Shown piece by piece: positions 19,559 through 29,327 of a stretch of 64,000 nt of DNA. Each line of letters opens with the position of its first letter. Within the stretch, counting starts at the first letter, position 1. The position numbers and the translations under genes are program-made. The notes beneath the pieces are model-generated. The model had not been told where the DNA came from. It searched no databases and saw only the letters and a list, made by a program, of their open reading frames with translations. The DNA is from Alphaproteobacteria bacterium (GTDB lineage: Bacteria > Pseudomonadota > Alphaproteobacteria > Rhodobacterales > Rhodobacteraceae), in the NCBI GenBank assembly GCA_030429105.1, contig JAUIDE010000003.1, forward strand, positions 38,688 through 102,687, written 5' to 3'.

Positions 19559-20719
19559 TCAGAGCACCCCCGCGATCCGGTCCATCGCCCGCTCTATGTT
19601 CTCCACCGAATTGGCGTAGCTGAAGCGGATGTAATCCTTCGCGTGGAGCCCGAAGCTCGGCCCCGCCACGGTCGCCACGCCCGCTTCTTCAAGGAACCGC
19701 GTCTGAAGCGTCCGCGCATCCGCGCCCGTCCCCGAGATGTTCGGAAAGGCGTAGAAGGCCCCCGCCGGGTCGAGGCAGGTGACGCCCGGAAGCTGGTTGA
19801 GCCGCCGCACGATCACCCGCCGCCGCTCGTCGAAGGCGCGCATCATCGCCTCCACGGCGTCCTGCGGGCCTTCCAGCGCCGCGATCCCGGCCCATTGCGT
19901 CGCCGCGTTCACGCAGGAATGCGAGTTGACGCAGAGCCGCACGGCCTTCTCGATCAGCGCGTCGGGCCAGTACGACCATCCGAGCCGCCAGCCCGTCATT
20001 GCGTAGGTCTTCGACCAGCCGTCGAGCAGGATCAGGCGATCCCGGATTTCCGGGAAGGAGAGGAAGCTCACATGCTCCCGCCCTTCATAGAGCATCCGCC
20101 CGTAAATCTCGTCCGCCATCAGCGCGACATGCGGGTGGTCCATCAGCCCGGCGACGAGCTTCTCCACCTCCTCGCGCGGCGCGGCGCCGCCCGTGGGGTT
20201 GCCCGGCGAGTTGACGATGACGAGCCGGGTGCGCGGCGTGATCCCGGCGAGGATCTCGTCGGCGGAGAAGGCGAAGCCGTTCTCCTCCCGCAGCACGATG
20301 GGCACCGCCTCCGCCCCCGTATAGCGGATCATCGAGCGATAGATGGGGAAGCCCGGGTCGGGATACATGATCTCCGCCCCCGGCTCGCCGAAGAGCATCA
20401 TGGCGAAGAACATGGTCGGCTTGCCGCCCGGCATGATGACGATGTTCTCTGGGGAAATCTCGGCCCCCCGCCGCTTCGCCACGTCGGCCGCCACCGCCTC
20501 GCGGAGCGGCAGCAGGCCTTGCGCCGGCGTATAGCCGTGCGCGCCGTCGCGGAGCGCCTTCACCGCCGCCTCGACGACATGCTCAGGCGTGCGGAAATCC
20601 GGCTGGCCGATGCCGAGATTGATGATCTCGCGGCCCTGCCGTTCCAGGGCCGCGGCGCGGGCCAGCACCTCGAAGGCGCTCTCCGTCTCCAGCCGGCCGA
20701 TGCTCTCCGCGAGGATCAT
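19559..20719 (-). CDS. Pyridoxal-phosphate aminotransferase, class I/II
   Basis: NLGIGQPDFRTPEHV; VNSPGNPTGG; LLDGWSKTYAMTGWRLGW. Confidence 0.92.
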   Translation of the reverse strand: MILAESIGRLETESAFEVLARAAALERQGREIINLGIGQPDFRTPEHVVEAAVKALRDGAHGYTPAQGLLPLREAVAADVAKRRGAEISPENIVIMPGGKPTMFFAMMLFGEPGAEIMYPDPGFPIYRSMIRYTGAEAVPIVLREENGFAFSADEILAGITPRTRLVIVNSPGNPTGGAAPREEVEKLVAGLMDHPHVALMADEIYGRMLYEGREHVSFLSFPEIRDRLILLDGWSKTYAMTGWRLGWSYWPDALIEKAVRLCVNSHSCVNAATQWAGIAALEGPQDAVEAMMRAFDERRRVIVRRLNQLPGVTCLDPAGAFYAFPNISGTGADARTLQTRFLEEAGVATVAGPSFGLHAKDYIRFSYANSVENIERAMDRIAGVL

Positions 20720-21708
20720 GCGAGCGGCCCGTTCGGCGTGAGGAGGATCTTGCCGCCGCGCCCGCCGGATGCGGCGTGGCGCAGCGCCTCCTCGATCCGG
20801 TCCAATCCGTATTCCGCCTCGACGGGGGAGACGATCTTCCCGCTCGTGAAGGCCGCCGCCATCTCGTCGAAGAGCTTGTGCTTCTCCGCCCGCGGCGCCG
20901 GGCCGAGCCAGCTGCCGAGCCAGAAGCCGGTCAGCGTCATGCCGCGGACGATGAGGTGGGAGGGTTCGATCTGGCAGGGGTCGCCGGAGAGATAGCCGTA
21001 ATTCACCAGCTCCGCCCCGTCCGAAAGGCAATCGGCCATCCAGCGCGTCGCCGCGCCGCCGATCGCGTCGATCCCGAGGGGGACGTTCGCATCCCCGATC
21101 TCCGCCCGCAGCCGCTCCGCCTGGTCAGGCCCGCCGACAAGGACGATGTCGCCGCCATGCGCCTTCAGCGGCTCGATGAGGTCGGCGCGGCGGACGATGT
21201 TGGCGGTCTTCACCCCCATGTCCTTCGCGAAGCGGATGAGATGGAGGCCGACGGCGGAATTGGCGGCGTTCTGGATCACCCAGTCGCCCGGCTTCAGCGC
21301 CTTGTAGTCCACCAGCATCCGGTAGGCGGTGGGCGGGTTGACCTTGAGCTGCGCCGCGTCCCGCCAGCCGAGCGTCTTCGGGATCCGGATCAGCGCGTTC
21401 GCGCTTTCCTCGACATATTCGGCCCAGTTGGCGCGGGTGAGGATGATGACATGGTCGCCGGTCTCCAGCCCGCTGCCCTCCCCCGCCGCCTCGACGATCC
21501 CGGCGCCTTCGATCCCGCAAGGCGCGGGGAGGGGCGAGGGGCCGGGATAGCGGCCCTCGAAGCCGAGAAGGTCCGCCGGGTTGATCCCGCAGGCCATGAC
21601 GCGGACGAGCGCGCGGCCCGGCCCCGGCGCGTCCGGCTCCGGAACCTCGTCCACCCGCACGACCTCATGCGGCGCGCCATGCGCGTAGAGCTTCGCCTGT
21701 TTCATCAC
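20716..21708 (-). CDS. Zinc-independent MDR alcohol dehydrogenase/enoyl reductase-like protein
   Basis: GINPADLLGFEGRYP; VIQNAANSAVGLHLI; 4-bp overlap with aminotransferase gene. Confidence 0.85.
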   Translation of the reverse strand: MMKQAKLYAHGAPHEVVRVDEVPEPDAPGPGRALVRVMACGINPADLLGFEGRYPGPSPLPAPCGIEGAGIVEAAGEGSGLETGDHVIILTRANWAEYVEESANALIRIPKTLGWRDAAQLKVNPPTAYRMLVDYKALKPGDWVIQNAANSAVGLHLIRFAKDMGVKTANIVRRADLIEPLKAHGGDIVLVGGPDQAERLRAEIGDANVPLGIDAIGGAATRWMADCLSDGAELVNYGYLSGDPCQIEPSHLIVRGMTLTGFWLGSWLGPAPRAEKHKLFDEMAAAFTSGKIVSPVEAEYGLDRIEEALRHAASGGRGGKILLTPNGPLA

Positions 21709-21841
21709 GTCCTCCCTTGCGGCGAAGATCGTCGCCTTCGCTCACCCGCCTTTTCGCGCCCCGTCGCGGGATCGGTCAAGGCCGGCGCGCTTGCAGCGCC
21801 GCCGCGCCGCGCTAGGCTGCGGCGAGGCGAGGGAGAGGGCC

Positions 21842-23242
21842 ATGGCGGAAGAAATCGGATTCGCGACGCTGACGGAGACGGCCGGGCGCATCGCCCGCGG
21901 GGAGATCACGGCGGAGGCGGTGACGGCGGCGCTGCTGGAGCGGATCGGCGCGCTGGAGTCGAAGGTCGGCGCCTGGTCCCATCTCTGCGGCGAGCGGGCG
22001 ATGGAGCAGGCGGCGGCGCTGGATGCGGAGCGCGCGCGGGGCATCCTCCGAGGCCCCCTGCACGGCGTCCCGCTCGGGCTCAAGGACCTATGCGACACCG
22101 TCTTCGCCCCCTCGACGGCGGGGACGAAGATCATGGCCGGGCGCATCCCGGCGCGGAACGCGACCATCGTGGACCGGCTGGAGCGCGCGGGCGCGATCTC
22201 CCTCGGCAAGCTGAAGATGACGGAGGGGGCCTATACCAGCCACCATCCGGAGGACCCGGCGCCGATCAACCCCTGGGGCGCCGATCTCTGGGTCGGCTCC
22301 TCCTCCACCGGTTCGGGCGCGGCGGTCTCCGCCGGCATGTGCTTCGGCGCGATCGGGTCGGATACCGGCGGCTCGATCCGCTTTCCCTCGGCCACCTGCA
22401 ACCTCACCGGCATGAAGCCGACCTGGGGCCGCGTGAGCCGCGCCGGGGTCTTCCCGCTCGCCGATTCGCTGGATCATCTCGGGCCGATGTGCCGGACCTC
22501 GGCGGACGCCGCGGCGATGCTGCAAGTCATGGCGGGCGCGGACCCGGCGGACCCGACGGCGCTGGTCGACGCCGTGCCGGATTATCTGGCCGAAATCGGC
22601 GCCGGGCTCCGGGGCAGGGTGGTCGGCGTCGACCGCGCCTATGTGGAGGCGGTGGAGCCGGATGTCGCCGCCGCGCTCGGGGAGATGGAGCGGGCGCTGC
22701 TCGACCTCGGCGCGCGGGTGCGGGAGGTGAGCCTGCCGCCCTGGGAGCGGCTGGTCGCCGGCTGGATCGCGATGTGCTCGGTCGAGACGGCCCATGCCCA
22801 CCGGGCGACCTACCCGGCGCGGAAGACGGAATACGGCCCGGCGCTGGCGCAGCTGATCGAGGAAGGGCTGGCGACCACGGGCGCGCGGATCGCGGAGATC
22901 GTGACGATGCGGCTCGACTTCTGCGGCGGCCTCCGGGCGATGTTCCGCGATTGCGACATGCTCCTCTGCCCGGCCATGCCCGTCCGCATCCCCACGCTCG
23001 CGGCGATGGCGGATTACGGGGCGGAGCCGCAAAGGCTGCTCGACATCCTCCGCTACACCGCGCCCTTCGACTTCTCGGGGAGCCCGGCGCTGACGCTCCC
23101 GACCGGGTTCGACGGGGCGGGGGCGCCGGTCGCGATGCAGCTCGTCGGGCCGCATCTCTCGGAGTCGGCGCTTTTCGCGGCGGGCCATGCGTTCCAGACG
23201 ATCACCGACCACCACGCCCGGCGCCCGGCCGGCCTCGGGTGA
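21842..23242 (+). CDS. Amidase (amidase-signature family)
   Basis: GSSSTGSGAAVSAGMCFGAIGSDTGGSIRFPSATCNLTGMKPTWGRVSRAGVFPLADSLDHLGPMCRT. Confidence 0.93.
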   Translation: MAEEIGFATLTETAGRIARGEITAEAVTAALLERIGALESKVGAWSHLCGERAMEQAAALDAERARGILRGPLHGVPLGLKDLCDTVFAPSTAGTKIMAGRIPARNATIVDRLERAGAISLGKLKMTEGAYTSHHPEDPAPINPWGADLWVGSSSTGSGAAVSAGMCFGAIGSDTGGSIRFPSATCNLTGMKPTWGRVSRAGVFPLADSLDHLGPMCRTSADAAAMLQVMAGADPADPTALVDAVPDYLAEIGAGLRGRVVGVDRAYVEAVEPDVAAALGEMERALLDLGARVREVSLPPWERLVAGWIAMCSVETAHAHRATYPARKTEYGPALAQLIEEGLATTGARIAEIVTMRLDFCGGLRAMFRDCDMLLCPAMPVRIPTLAAMADYGAEPQRLLDILRYTAPFDFSGSPALTLPTGFDGAGAPVAMQLVGPHLSESALFAAGHAFQTITDHHARRPAGLG

Positions 23243-23343
23243 CCTGCACACGGAGTGCAGAGGGGTCAAGCGGCTGATATTTATGGGTTCCTGAGAATCG
23301 TCGGGCCGGAGCGAAGCGCAGGTTGGCATGGGCGGGAAGGGTT

Positions 23344-23489
23344 GCGGCCTCCCTCGGGAGGTCGCCTCGGGACGATTGGTCCTTGCGGTTTATAGCGTCA
23401 CAGCCTCGAACGATTGGGCGTCTTGAGCCGTTGCGATGCGGCCTCCCTTGGGGGGAGGGAGGCCGCGGCCCGTGCCGGACGCACGGGCC
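23344..23489 (+). repeat. Dispersed structured intergenic repeat, copy 1
   Basis: Matches reverse complement of 32196-32341 over the same 146-bp length; hairpins gcggcctccctcgggaggtcgc, gcggcctcccttggggggagggaggccgc, ggcccgtgccggacgcacgggcc. Confidence 0.85.
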
Positions 23490-23516
23490 AATGGGCGGGC
23501 GAGGCGCCCCCGCCGC

Positions 23517-24641
23517 TTATTCCGCCGTCGCCTCGGCCCGGCTCTTGCCCGTCACGTCCTGCGCCAGCGCCTCGGCCATGAAGGCGTCGAGCCCGCCGTC
23601 GAGCACGCCCTGCGTGTCCGAGGTCTCCACCCCCGTCCGGAGGTCCTTCACCATCTGGTAGGGCTGGAGGACATAGGAGCGGATCTGGTTGCCCCAGCCC
23701 GCATCCGCCTTCGCGTCGTGCAGGTCCTGGATGATCTGGTTCCGCTTCTTCAGTTCGAGGTCGTAGAGGCGCGATTTCAGCGCCTTCATCGCGATGTCCC
23801 GGTTCTGGTGCTGCGACTTCTCGGAGGAGGTCACGACGATCCCGGTCGGGAAATGGGTGATGCGAACGGCCGAGTCGGTCGTGTTCACATGCTGCCCGCC
23901 GGCGCCGGAGGAGCGGAACGTGTCGATCCGTATGTCGTTCGGCTGGATGTCGATCTCGATGGAATCGTCAACCACCGGATAGACCCAGACCGAGGAGAAG
24001 GACGTGTGCCGCCGCGCCGCGCTGTCGAACGGGGATATGCGGACGAGCCGGTGCACCCCGCTTTCCGCCTTCAGCCAGCCGAAGGCGTTGTGGCCCTTCA
24101 CGAGATAGGTGACGGAGCGGATGCCCGCCTCCTCCCCCGGCGTCTGCGCCGTCATCTCCACCTTGTAGCCGCGCCGCTCGGCCCAGCGGACATACATGCG
24201 GGCGAGCATCTGCGCCCAGTCGCAGCTCTCGGTGCCGCCGGCGCCGGCGTTGATCTCGAGATAGGTGTCGTTCGCGTCGGCCTCGCCGTCGAGCAGCGCC
24301 TCCAGCTCCTTCTCCGCCGCGCGGGCCTTCAGCGCGGCGAGCGCGGCCTCGGCTTCGGCGACGATCTCTTCGTCGTCCTCCGCCTCGCCGAGCTCAACCA
24401 GCTCCCGGTTGTCGGCAAGCTCCTGCGCGAGGGCGTTGTAGCCGTCGATCTTGTCGGCGAGGATCTGCCGGTCGCGCATCACGGCCTGGGCATGGGCCGG
24501 GTCGTTCCAGAGGGAAGGGTCCTCCGCCCGCGCGTTCAGCTCGTCGAGCCGCCGCTCCGCGCTCTCCCAGCCGATGCGCTGGCGCAGGAGGGCGAGGGAT
24601 TTCTCGATGGCCTCGATGGTCGTGATCGTTTCGGCGCGCAT
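23517..24641 (-). CDS. prfB: Peptide chain release factor 2
   Basis: [33 protein letters not shown]-type N-terminus; no in-frame UGA frameshift site. Confidence 0.95.
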   Translation of the reverse strand: MRAETITTIEAIEKSLALLRQRIGWESAERRLDELNARAEDPSLWNDPAHAQAVMRDRQILADKIDGYNALAQELADNRELVELGEAEDDEEIVAEAEAALAALKARAAEKELEALLDGEADANDTYLEINAGAGGTESCDWAQMLARMYVRWAERRGYKVEMTAQTPGEEAGIRSVTYLVKGHNAFGWLKAESGVHRLVRISPFDSAARRHTSFSSVWVYPVVDDSIEIDIQPNDIRIDTFRSSGAGGQHVNTTDSAVRITHFPTGIVVTSSEKSQHQNRDIAMKALKSRLYDLELKKRNQIIQDLHDAKADAGWGNQIRSYVLQPYQMVKDLRTGVETSDTQGVLDGGLDAFMAEALAQDVTGKSRAEATAE

Positions 24642-24760
24642 GGCTCGGGTCTCTTCCGCTTCGCCCCCCACATAGGCGAGGCGGGCGGCGCGGTCAAAGG
24701 CGGGGCGGGGGGACGGTCATCGATGGCGCGCGCCCGCCGACCTCGCCCCGGCCTCGACAA

Positions 24761-24932
24761 GCGACCCTCCGGGGGAGGGTCGCCGAGGCCGTCGCCCGGA
24801 GGCGAAGGCCGGAGGGCGAGGGGCGCCAAGCCGCCGCGTCGGTCTGCATCGGCCCGCGACCGCCCGGGTGGCAGCGTCTCGCGGCCGCCTTGGGGCGGGC
24901 GGCCGCGGGCCGATCCGCGGGGCGGATCGGCC
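24761..24932 (+). repeat. Dispersed structured intergenic repeat, diverged copy 3
   Basis: Same three-hairpin order: gcgaccctccgggggagggtcgc; gcggccgccttggggcgggcggccgc; ggccgatccgcggggcggatcggcc. Confidence 0.6.
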
Positions 24933-24994
24933 GGGCGCTTCTTGAGGCCGCCCGCACCGCTACGGCCGTATGGCGCCGTGAGCGTCTCCCGAAC

Positions 24995-27604
24995 TCAATA
25001 AAGCCCGCCGCTCTCCAGGTCCCGGTCGAGGCTCCGCGGCGGCCGCGGGCGGGCGGGCGCCAGCGTCGCGCCCGTCTCGGCGCCCGCCTCCGCCCCGGCC
25101 TCGGCGCCCCCTGCCGCGTCCGTCTCTCCGTCGCCGATCAGCGCGGAGCCGACATCGCCGCCGAGGCTCACCGGCAGGTCGCCGCTCCCGAAGAAGGAGG
25201 AGGTGACGTCGCCGACCACCGCAGCCGTCTGGTAGAGCCCGGGCGCCTGCCCCTCCCGGAACGCCTCCCGGATCAGGTTCCCGCCGGAGCCGTCCGGCAG
25301 GCGCTCGCCCGTGTAGCGGTTCACCATCGCGAACTCGACGCCCTCGGGCACGTCGAATTCGCCCGCCGGGATGATCTTCAGCGCCTCCTCCATGAAGGCC
25401 TGGAAGACCGGCGCGCACATGCCGCCGCCGGTGCCGCCCCGGCCCATCGGCTTCGGATTGTCGTAGCCGATGAAGCAGCCGGCCACGAGATTGGGCGTGA
25501 AGCCGACGAACCAGGCGTCCTTCGCCTCGTTCGTCGTCCCCGTCTTGCCGGCGACGGGGACGCCGAGCGCGGAGAGGCGGGAGGCGGTGCCGCGGCTCGC
25601 CACGCCCTCCATCATCGAGACGAGCTGATAGGCGGTGATCCGGTCCATGATCCGGCGGGCGACGGGCTGGGGCCAGGGCTCCTCCGCCGTCGGCGCGGTG
25701 GCTGCGCAGGCGTCGCATTCGCGCTGGTCGTGGCGATAGACGGTGCGGCCGTAGCGGTCCTGCACCCGGTCCACCAGCGTCGGCTCCACGCGCCGCCCGC
25801 CATTGGCGAACATCCCGTAGGCCGCGACCATGCGCCAGAGCGTCGTCTCCCCCGCGCCGAGCGCGAAGGAGAGATGGGCGGGCATGTCGTCATAGACGCC
25901 GAAGCGCTCGGCATAATCCGCCACCGTGTCCATGCCGACATCCTGCGCCAGCCGCACCGTCATCAGGTTGCGCGACATTTCGAGGCCAAGGCGGAGCGGC
26001 GAGGGGCCGTAGAACTTGTTGGAATAGTTCTTCGGCTTCCAGTCGCCGCCGGCGAACTCCACCACCACCGGCGCGTCGAGCACGATGGTCGCCGGCGAAT
26101 AGCCGTTGTCGAGCGCGGCGGCGAAGACGAAGGGCTTGAAGCTCGATCCGGGCTGCCGGTAGGCCTGCGTCGCCCGGTTGAAGACCGAATGCTCGTAGGA
26201 GAACCCGCCCTGGAGCGCGAGGACGCGTCCGGTATGCGGGTCCATCGCCATGAAGGCGCCCTGGATTTCGGGAACCTGCCGGAGCGACCAGCGCTCGAAG
26301 CTCCCGTCCTCCTTCCGGAGGTCGGTGACGAGGATCACGTCGCCTTCCGCGAGCAGGTCCCCCGGCCCTTTCGGCGCCGGGCCGGTCGAGCCGTCCTCGC
26401 GCTGCGGACGGGCCCAGCGCATGTCCTCGAAGGGAATGAAGTGGCCGTCCGAATCCTCCTCCACGCCGTCGATGCCGACGCGCGCGCTCCGCTGCCCGAC
26501 GGAGAGGACGACCGCCTTGCGCCAGCCCTCGATATCGGTCGGCGCCGGCGCGGCGGCGAGCGCGTCGCGCCAGCCGGCCTCGTCCTCCGGCGAGACGCCT
26601 TCGAGCCGGGCGAGCGGGCCGCGCCAGACGCCCTTCTCCCGGTCCCAGCTTTCGAGCTTGCCGCGGAGCGCGCGGGCGGCTGCGGCCTGCAGCCGCTCGT
26701 CGATCGTGGCGCGGACGGAGAGGCCGCCGCCGAAGAGCTCGTCCCGCCCCAGCCGGTCCGAAAGCTGGCGGCGGATCTCGTCCGTGAAATAGGTGTAGTT
26801 GGGGATCGGCGGCAGACGGCTCTCGATCTCGCCGCCCACCACGGTCTCCAGCGGTTCGGCCTTCGCCGCATCCGCCTCGGCCCGGGTGACATGGCCGTTC
26901 TGCGCCATCTCCTCCAGCACATAGTTCCGCCGGCCGACCGCCGCCTCGCGCTGGCGGACGGGGTGGAGCGAGGAGGGCGCCTTCGGCAGCGCCGCAAGAT
27001 AGGCGGCCTCCGCCAGCGAAAGCTCCTCCGGCGTCTTGCCGAAATAGCGCCTTGCGGCGGCGGTGACGCCATAGGCGTTCTGCCCGAGGAAGATCTCGTT
27101 CAGATAGAGTTCGAGGATCTGGTCCTTCGTCAGCGCGCTCTCGATCCGGGAGGAGAGGATGAATTCCTTGATCTTGCGCTCGACATCGCCCTCCGAGGCG
27201 AGGAGGAAATTCTTGATGACCTGCTGCGTGATCGTGGAGGCGCCGCGCAGCCGGTCGCCGGACTGGATGCGGCTGATATTGTCCACCGCCGCCTTCACGA
27301 CGCCGAGACCGTCCACCCCGGAATGGGTGTAGAAGTTCTTGTCCTCCGCCGAGATGAAGGCGTTCTTCACCAGCGGCGGGATTTCGTCGATGGGCGTGAA
27401 GATGCGCCGCTCCTCGGCGAATTCGGCGATGACCTCGCCCGCACCGGAATAGACACGGGTGAGCGTCGCCGGCTGGTAGTCGGCCAGCTCCGCATAATCC
27501 GGCAGGTCGCGGTCATAGATCCAGAGGATCGCGCCCACGGTGGCGACGCCGGCGATGGCGGCGATGGAGCCGGCGCTGAAGAGGAAGGCGAGGAAGCGGA
27601 TCAT
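24995..27604 (-). CDS. mrcA: Penicillin-binding protein 1A
   Basis: GT51: SAEDKNFYTHSGVD, GASTITQQVIKNFLL; transpeptidase: QPGSSFKPFVF, GKTGTTNEAKDAWFVGFTP. Confidence 0.95.
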   Translation of the reverse strand: MIRFLAFLFSAGSIAAIAGVATVGAILWIYDRDLPDYAELADYQPATLTRVYSGAGEVIAEFAEERRIFTPIDEIPPLVKNAFISAEDKNFYTHSGVDGLGVVKAAVDNISRIQSGDRLRGASTITQQVIKNFLLASEGDVERKIKEFILSSRIESALTKDQILELYLNEIFLGQNAYGVTAAARRYFGKTPEELSLAEAAYLAALPKAPSSLHPVRQREAAVGRRNYVLEEMAQNGHVTRAEADAAKAEPLETVVGGEIESRLPPIPNYTYFTDEIRRQLSDRLGRDELFGGGLSVRATIDERLQAAAARALRGKLESWDREKGVWRGPLARLEGVSPEDEAGWRDALAAAPAPTDIEGWRKAVVLSVGQRSARVGIDGVEEDSDGHFIPFEDMRWARPQREDGSTGPAPKGPGDLLAEGDVILVTDLRKEDGSFERWSLRQVPEIQGAFMAMDPHTGRVLALQGGFSYEHSVFNRATQAYRQPGSSFKPFVFAAALDNGYSPATIVLDAPVVVEFAGGDWKPKNYSNKFYGPSPLRLGLEMSRNLMTVRLAQDVGMDTVADYAERFGVYDDMPAHLSFALGAGETTLWRMVAAYGMFANGGRRVEPTLVDRVQDRYGRTVYRHDQRECDACAATAPTAEEPWPQPVARRIMDRITAYQLVSMMEGVASRGTASRLSALGVPVAGKTGTTNEAKDAWFVGFTPNLVAGCFIGYDNPKPMGRGGTGGGMCAPVFQAFMEEALKIIPAGEFDVPEGVEFAMVNRYTGERLPDGSGGNLIREAFREGQAPGLYQTAAVVGDVTSSFFGSGDLPVSLGGDVGSALIGDGETDAAGGAEAGAEAGAETGATLAPARPRPPRSLDRDLESGGLY

Positions 27605-27703
27605 TCGGCCCCGTTATGGCGGTTCGCGCCGCGATACGGCGAGTCTTTCAGGACTATATACCGCCGGGCGCGGCGATTTGAGGGCCGGATGCGTTTTTTT
27701 GGC

Positions 27704-28903
27704 TCAATCCGGCGGCTGCGCCGCGCGCCAGGCGTCGAATTCCGCGCCCTCCTCAACCCGCGCCCAGGCGGCGAGCCCCTCGGCCAGCGCCGTGACGGCG
27801 GCCGCCCGGCCCTCTTCCGAGAGGAGGCGCGCCCGGTCATCCGCGCTGGAAAGGAAGCCGAGCTCGACGAGCGCGGAGGGCACGTCCGGCGCGCGGAGGA
27901 CGCGGAAGCCGGCCGATTGCAGCGCCCGCCCTTCGAGGACGGGCGCTGCGGCTTCGAGCGCGGCGACGATTTCCGACGCCATGCGGCGGGAGCGCGCGTC
28001 CGTCCTCCGGCGGGAGAGGTCAAGGAGCGCCTTCGCCACGTCGGATTCGACGGCGGCGACTTCGGCGCCCGCCAGCGTCTCGCCCCGCTCATGCCCTTCG
28101 GCGAGCGCCGCCGCCTCCTCCGAAGAGGCGATTTCCGAAAGCGTGAAGACGGAGGCGCCCGCGGCCTCCCCCGCCGCCAGCGCGTCGGCATGGAGGGAGA
28201 CAAGGGCATGGGCGCCGGCGGCGCGCGCCCGCTCCACCCGCTCGCGAAGGCCGACATAATCGTCCCCCGTCCGGGTCAGCGCGGCGCGGAAGCCGGGGCG
28301 GCGGGCGAGTTCGGCGGCGAGGGCGCGGGCGTAGTCCAGCGTCAGGTCCTTCTCCGCCAGCCCGCGGGACAGCGCGCCCGGATCGGCGCCGCCATGCCCG
28401 GGGTCGATCATGACGAGGAGCGGCCCTTCCCCTTCCGCGACGGGGGGCGGCGCAGGGATGGGCGCCGGGCGCGCCGCCTCCGGCCAGCCGGCGAGGGCGG
28501 CGAAGGAGGCGGCGTCGGTCGGCCCGAGCGCGAGCGCGATGCGGCCGCCCGCCCCGTCCGGCTCCGTGTAGGCGCGGAGGATGCGGGCCGGGCGCGCGAG
28601 GTCGACGACGACCCGCGCGCCCCCCGCCCGCGCCCCGAACCTGAGGCCGCGGACGAGGCGCAGGCCCGTCGCGGAAGGCGGCGCGGCGCCCGCCCAGTCC
28701 GTCTCCGGCAGGTCGAGCACGATGCGCGGCGGATCGTCCAGCGTGAAAAGGCGGAAGGGTGGGCGCGCCGAAAGCGCGATCTCGACGCGCTCCTCCGCCC
28801 CGTCGGGCCGCAGCTCCGCGCCGCGAAAGGCGAGCGGCTCCGCGGCGGCGGCCGCTCCGGCGAGCGCCGCGACAACCCCGAATCCCAGCAGAAACCGTCG
28901 CAA
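27704..28903 (-). CDS. N-acetylmuramoyl-L-alanine amidase (AMIN + Amidase_3, AmiC-like)
   Basis: MIDPGHGGADPGA; LVSLHADA; FLSSADDRARLLSEEGRAAAVTALAEGLA; TTG start inferred from signal peptide LRRFLLGFGVVAALAGAAAAA. Confidence 0.88.
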   Translation of the reverse strand: MRRFLLGFGVVAALAGAAAAAEPLAFRGAELRPDGAEERVEIALSARPPFRLFTLDDPPRIVLDLPETDWAGAAPPSATGLRLVRGLRFGARAGGARVVVDLARPARILRAYTEPDGAGGRIALALGPTDAASFAALAGWPEAARPAPIPAPPPVAEGEGPLLVMIDPGHGGADPGALSRGLAEKDLTLDYARALAAELARRPGFRAALTRTGDDYVGLRERVERARAAGAHALVSLHADALAAGEAAGASVFTLSEIASSEEAAALAEGHERGETLAGAEVAAVESDVAKALLDLSRRRTDARSRRMASEIVAALEAAAPVLEGRALQSAGFRVLRAPDVPSALVELGFLSSADDRARLLSEEGRAAAVTALAEGLAAWARVEEGAEFDAWRAAQPPD

Positions 28904-29327
28904 CCGCCCGCCTCCTCCGCCCCGTTCCCGGGCGTTCGGGCGAGGATAGCACGGGCGACGCGCCCGGCGAAAATCCCTTTGGACTTTCGCGGAACGCGAC
29001 TCTATTGTCATCGGGAGGGCCTTTCGGTGCGCGGCTCGCGCCCCCGGCCGGCTCTCGCCCCGCTGAATTTCAGCCGGGGGCCGGCGGAGCCAGGCGATCG
29101 ACGCCCGGGCGCGCAGCCCCCTTCGGCGCATACTGCGCCGCCCGAAACGCCCGCGGCGCGAGCCGCGACATGGTTGCAGACATGACGAGACCGACAACCG
29201 GAACGAGAGCGACCGCAGGGCCCGAAACGGCGCCCGCCGGCGAGGCTCCGCCCGTTCGGCTCGACTCACAAGGAAAGACGGCGCCGCCGGGCGCATCCGC
29301 GCGCCGCGCGCCGCCGCGCAAGGTTCA

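Noticed and set aside
20776-23277. 833-aa plus-strand ORF
   Set aside because: Antisense to the MDR gene and out of frame with the amidase; spurious high-GC frame.
23517-24641. Possible programmed frameshift in prfB
   Set aside because: The frame is continuous from the start; no in-frame UGA or slippery CUU-UGA site was seen, as in many alphaproteobacteria.
24890-29185. 1431-aa plus-strand ORF
   Set aside because: Antisense to mrcA and the AmiC-type amidase; low-complexity Arg/Gly/Ala translation typical of high-GC mirror frames.
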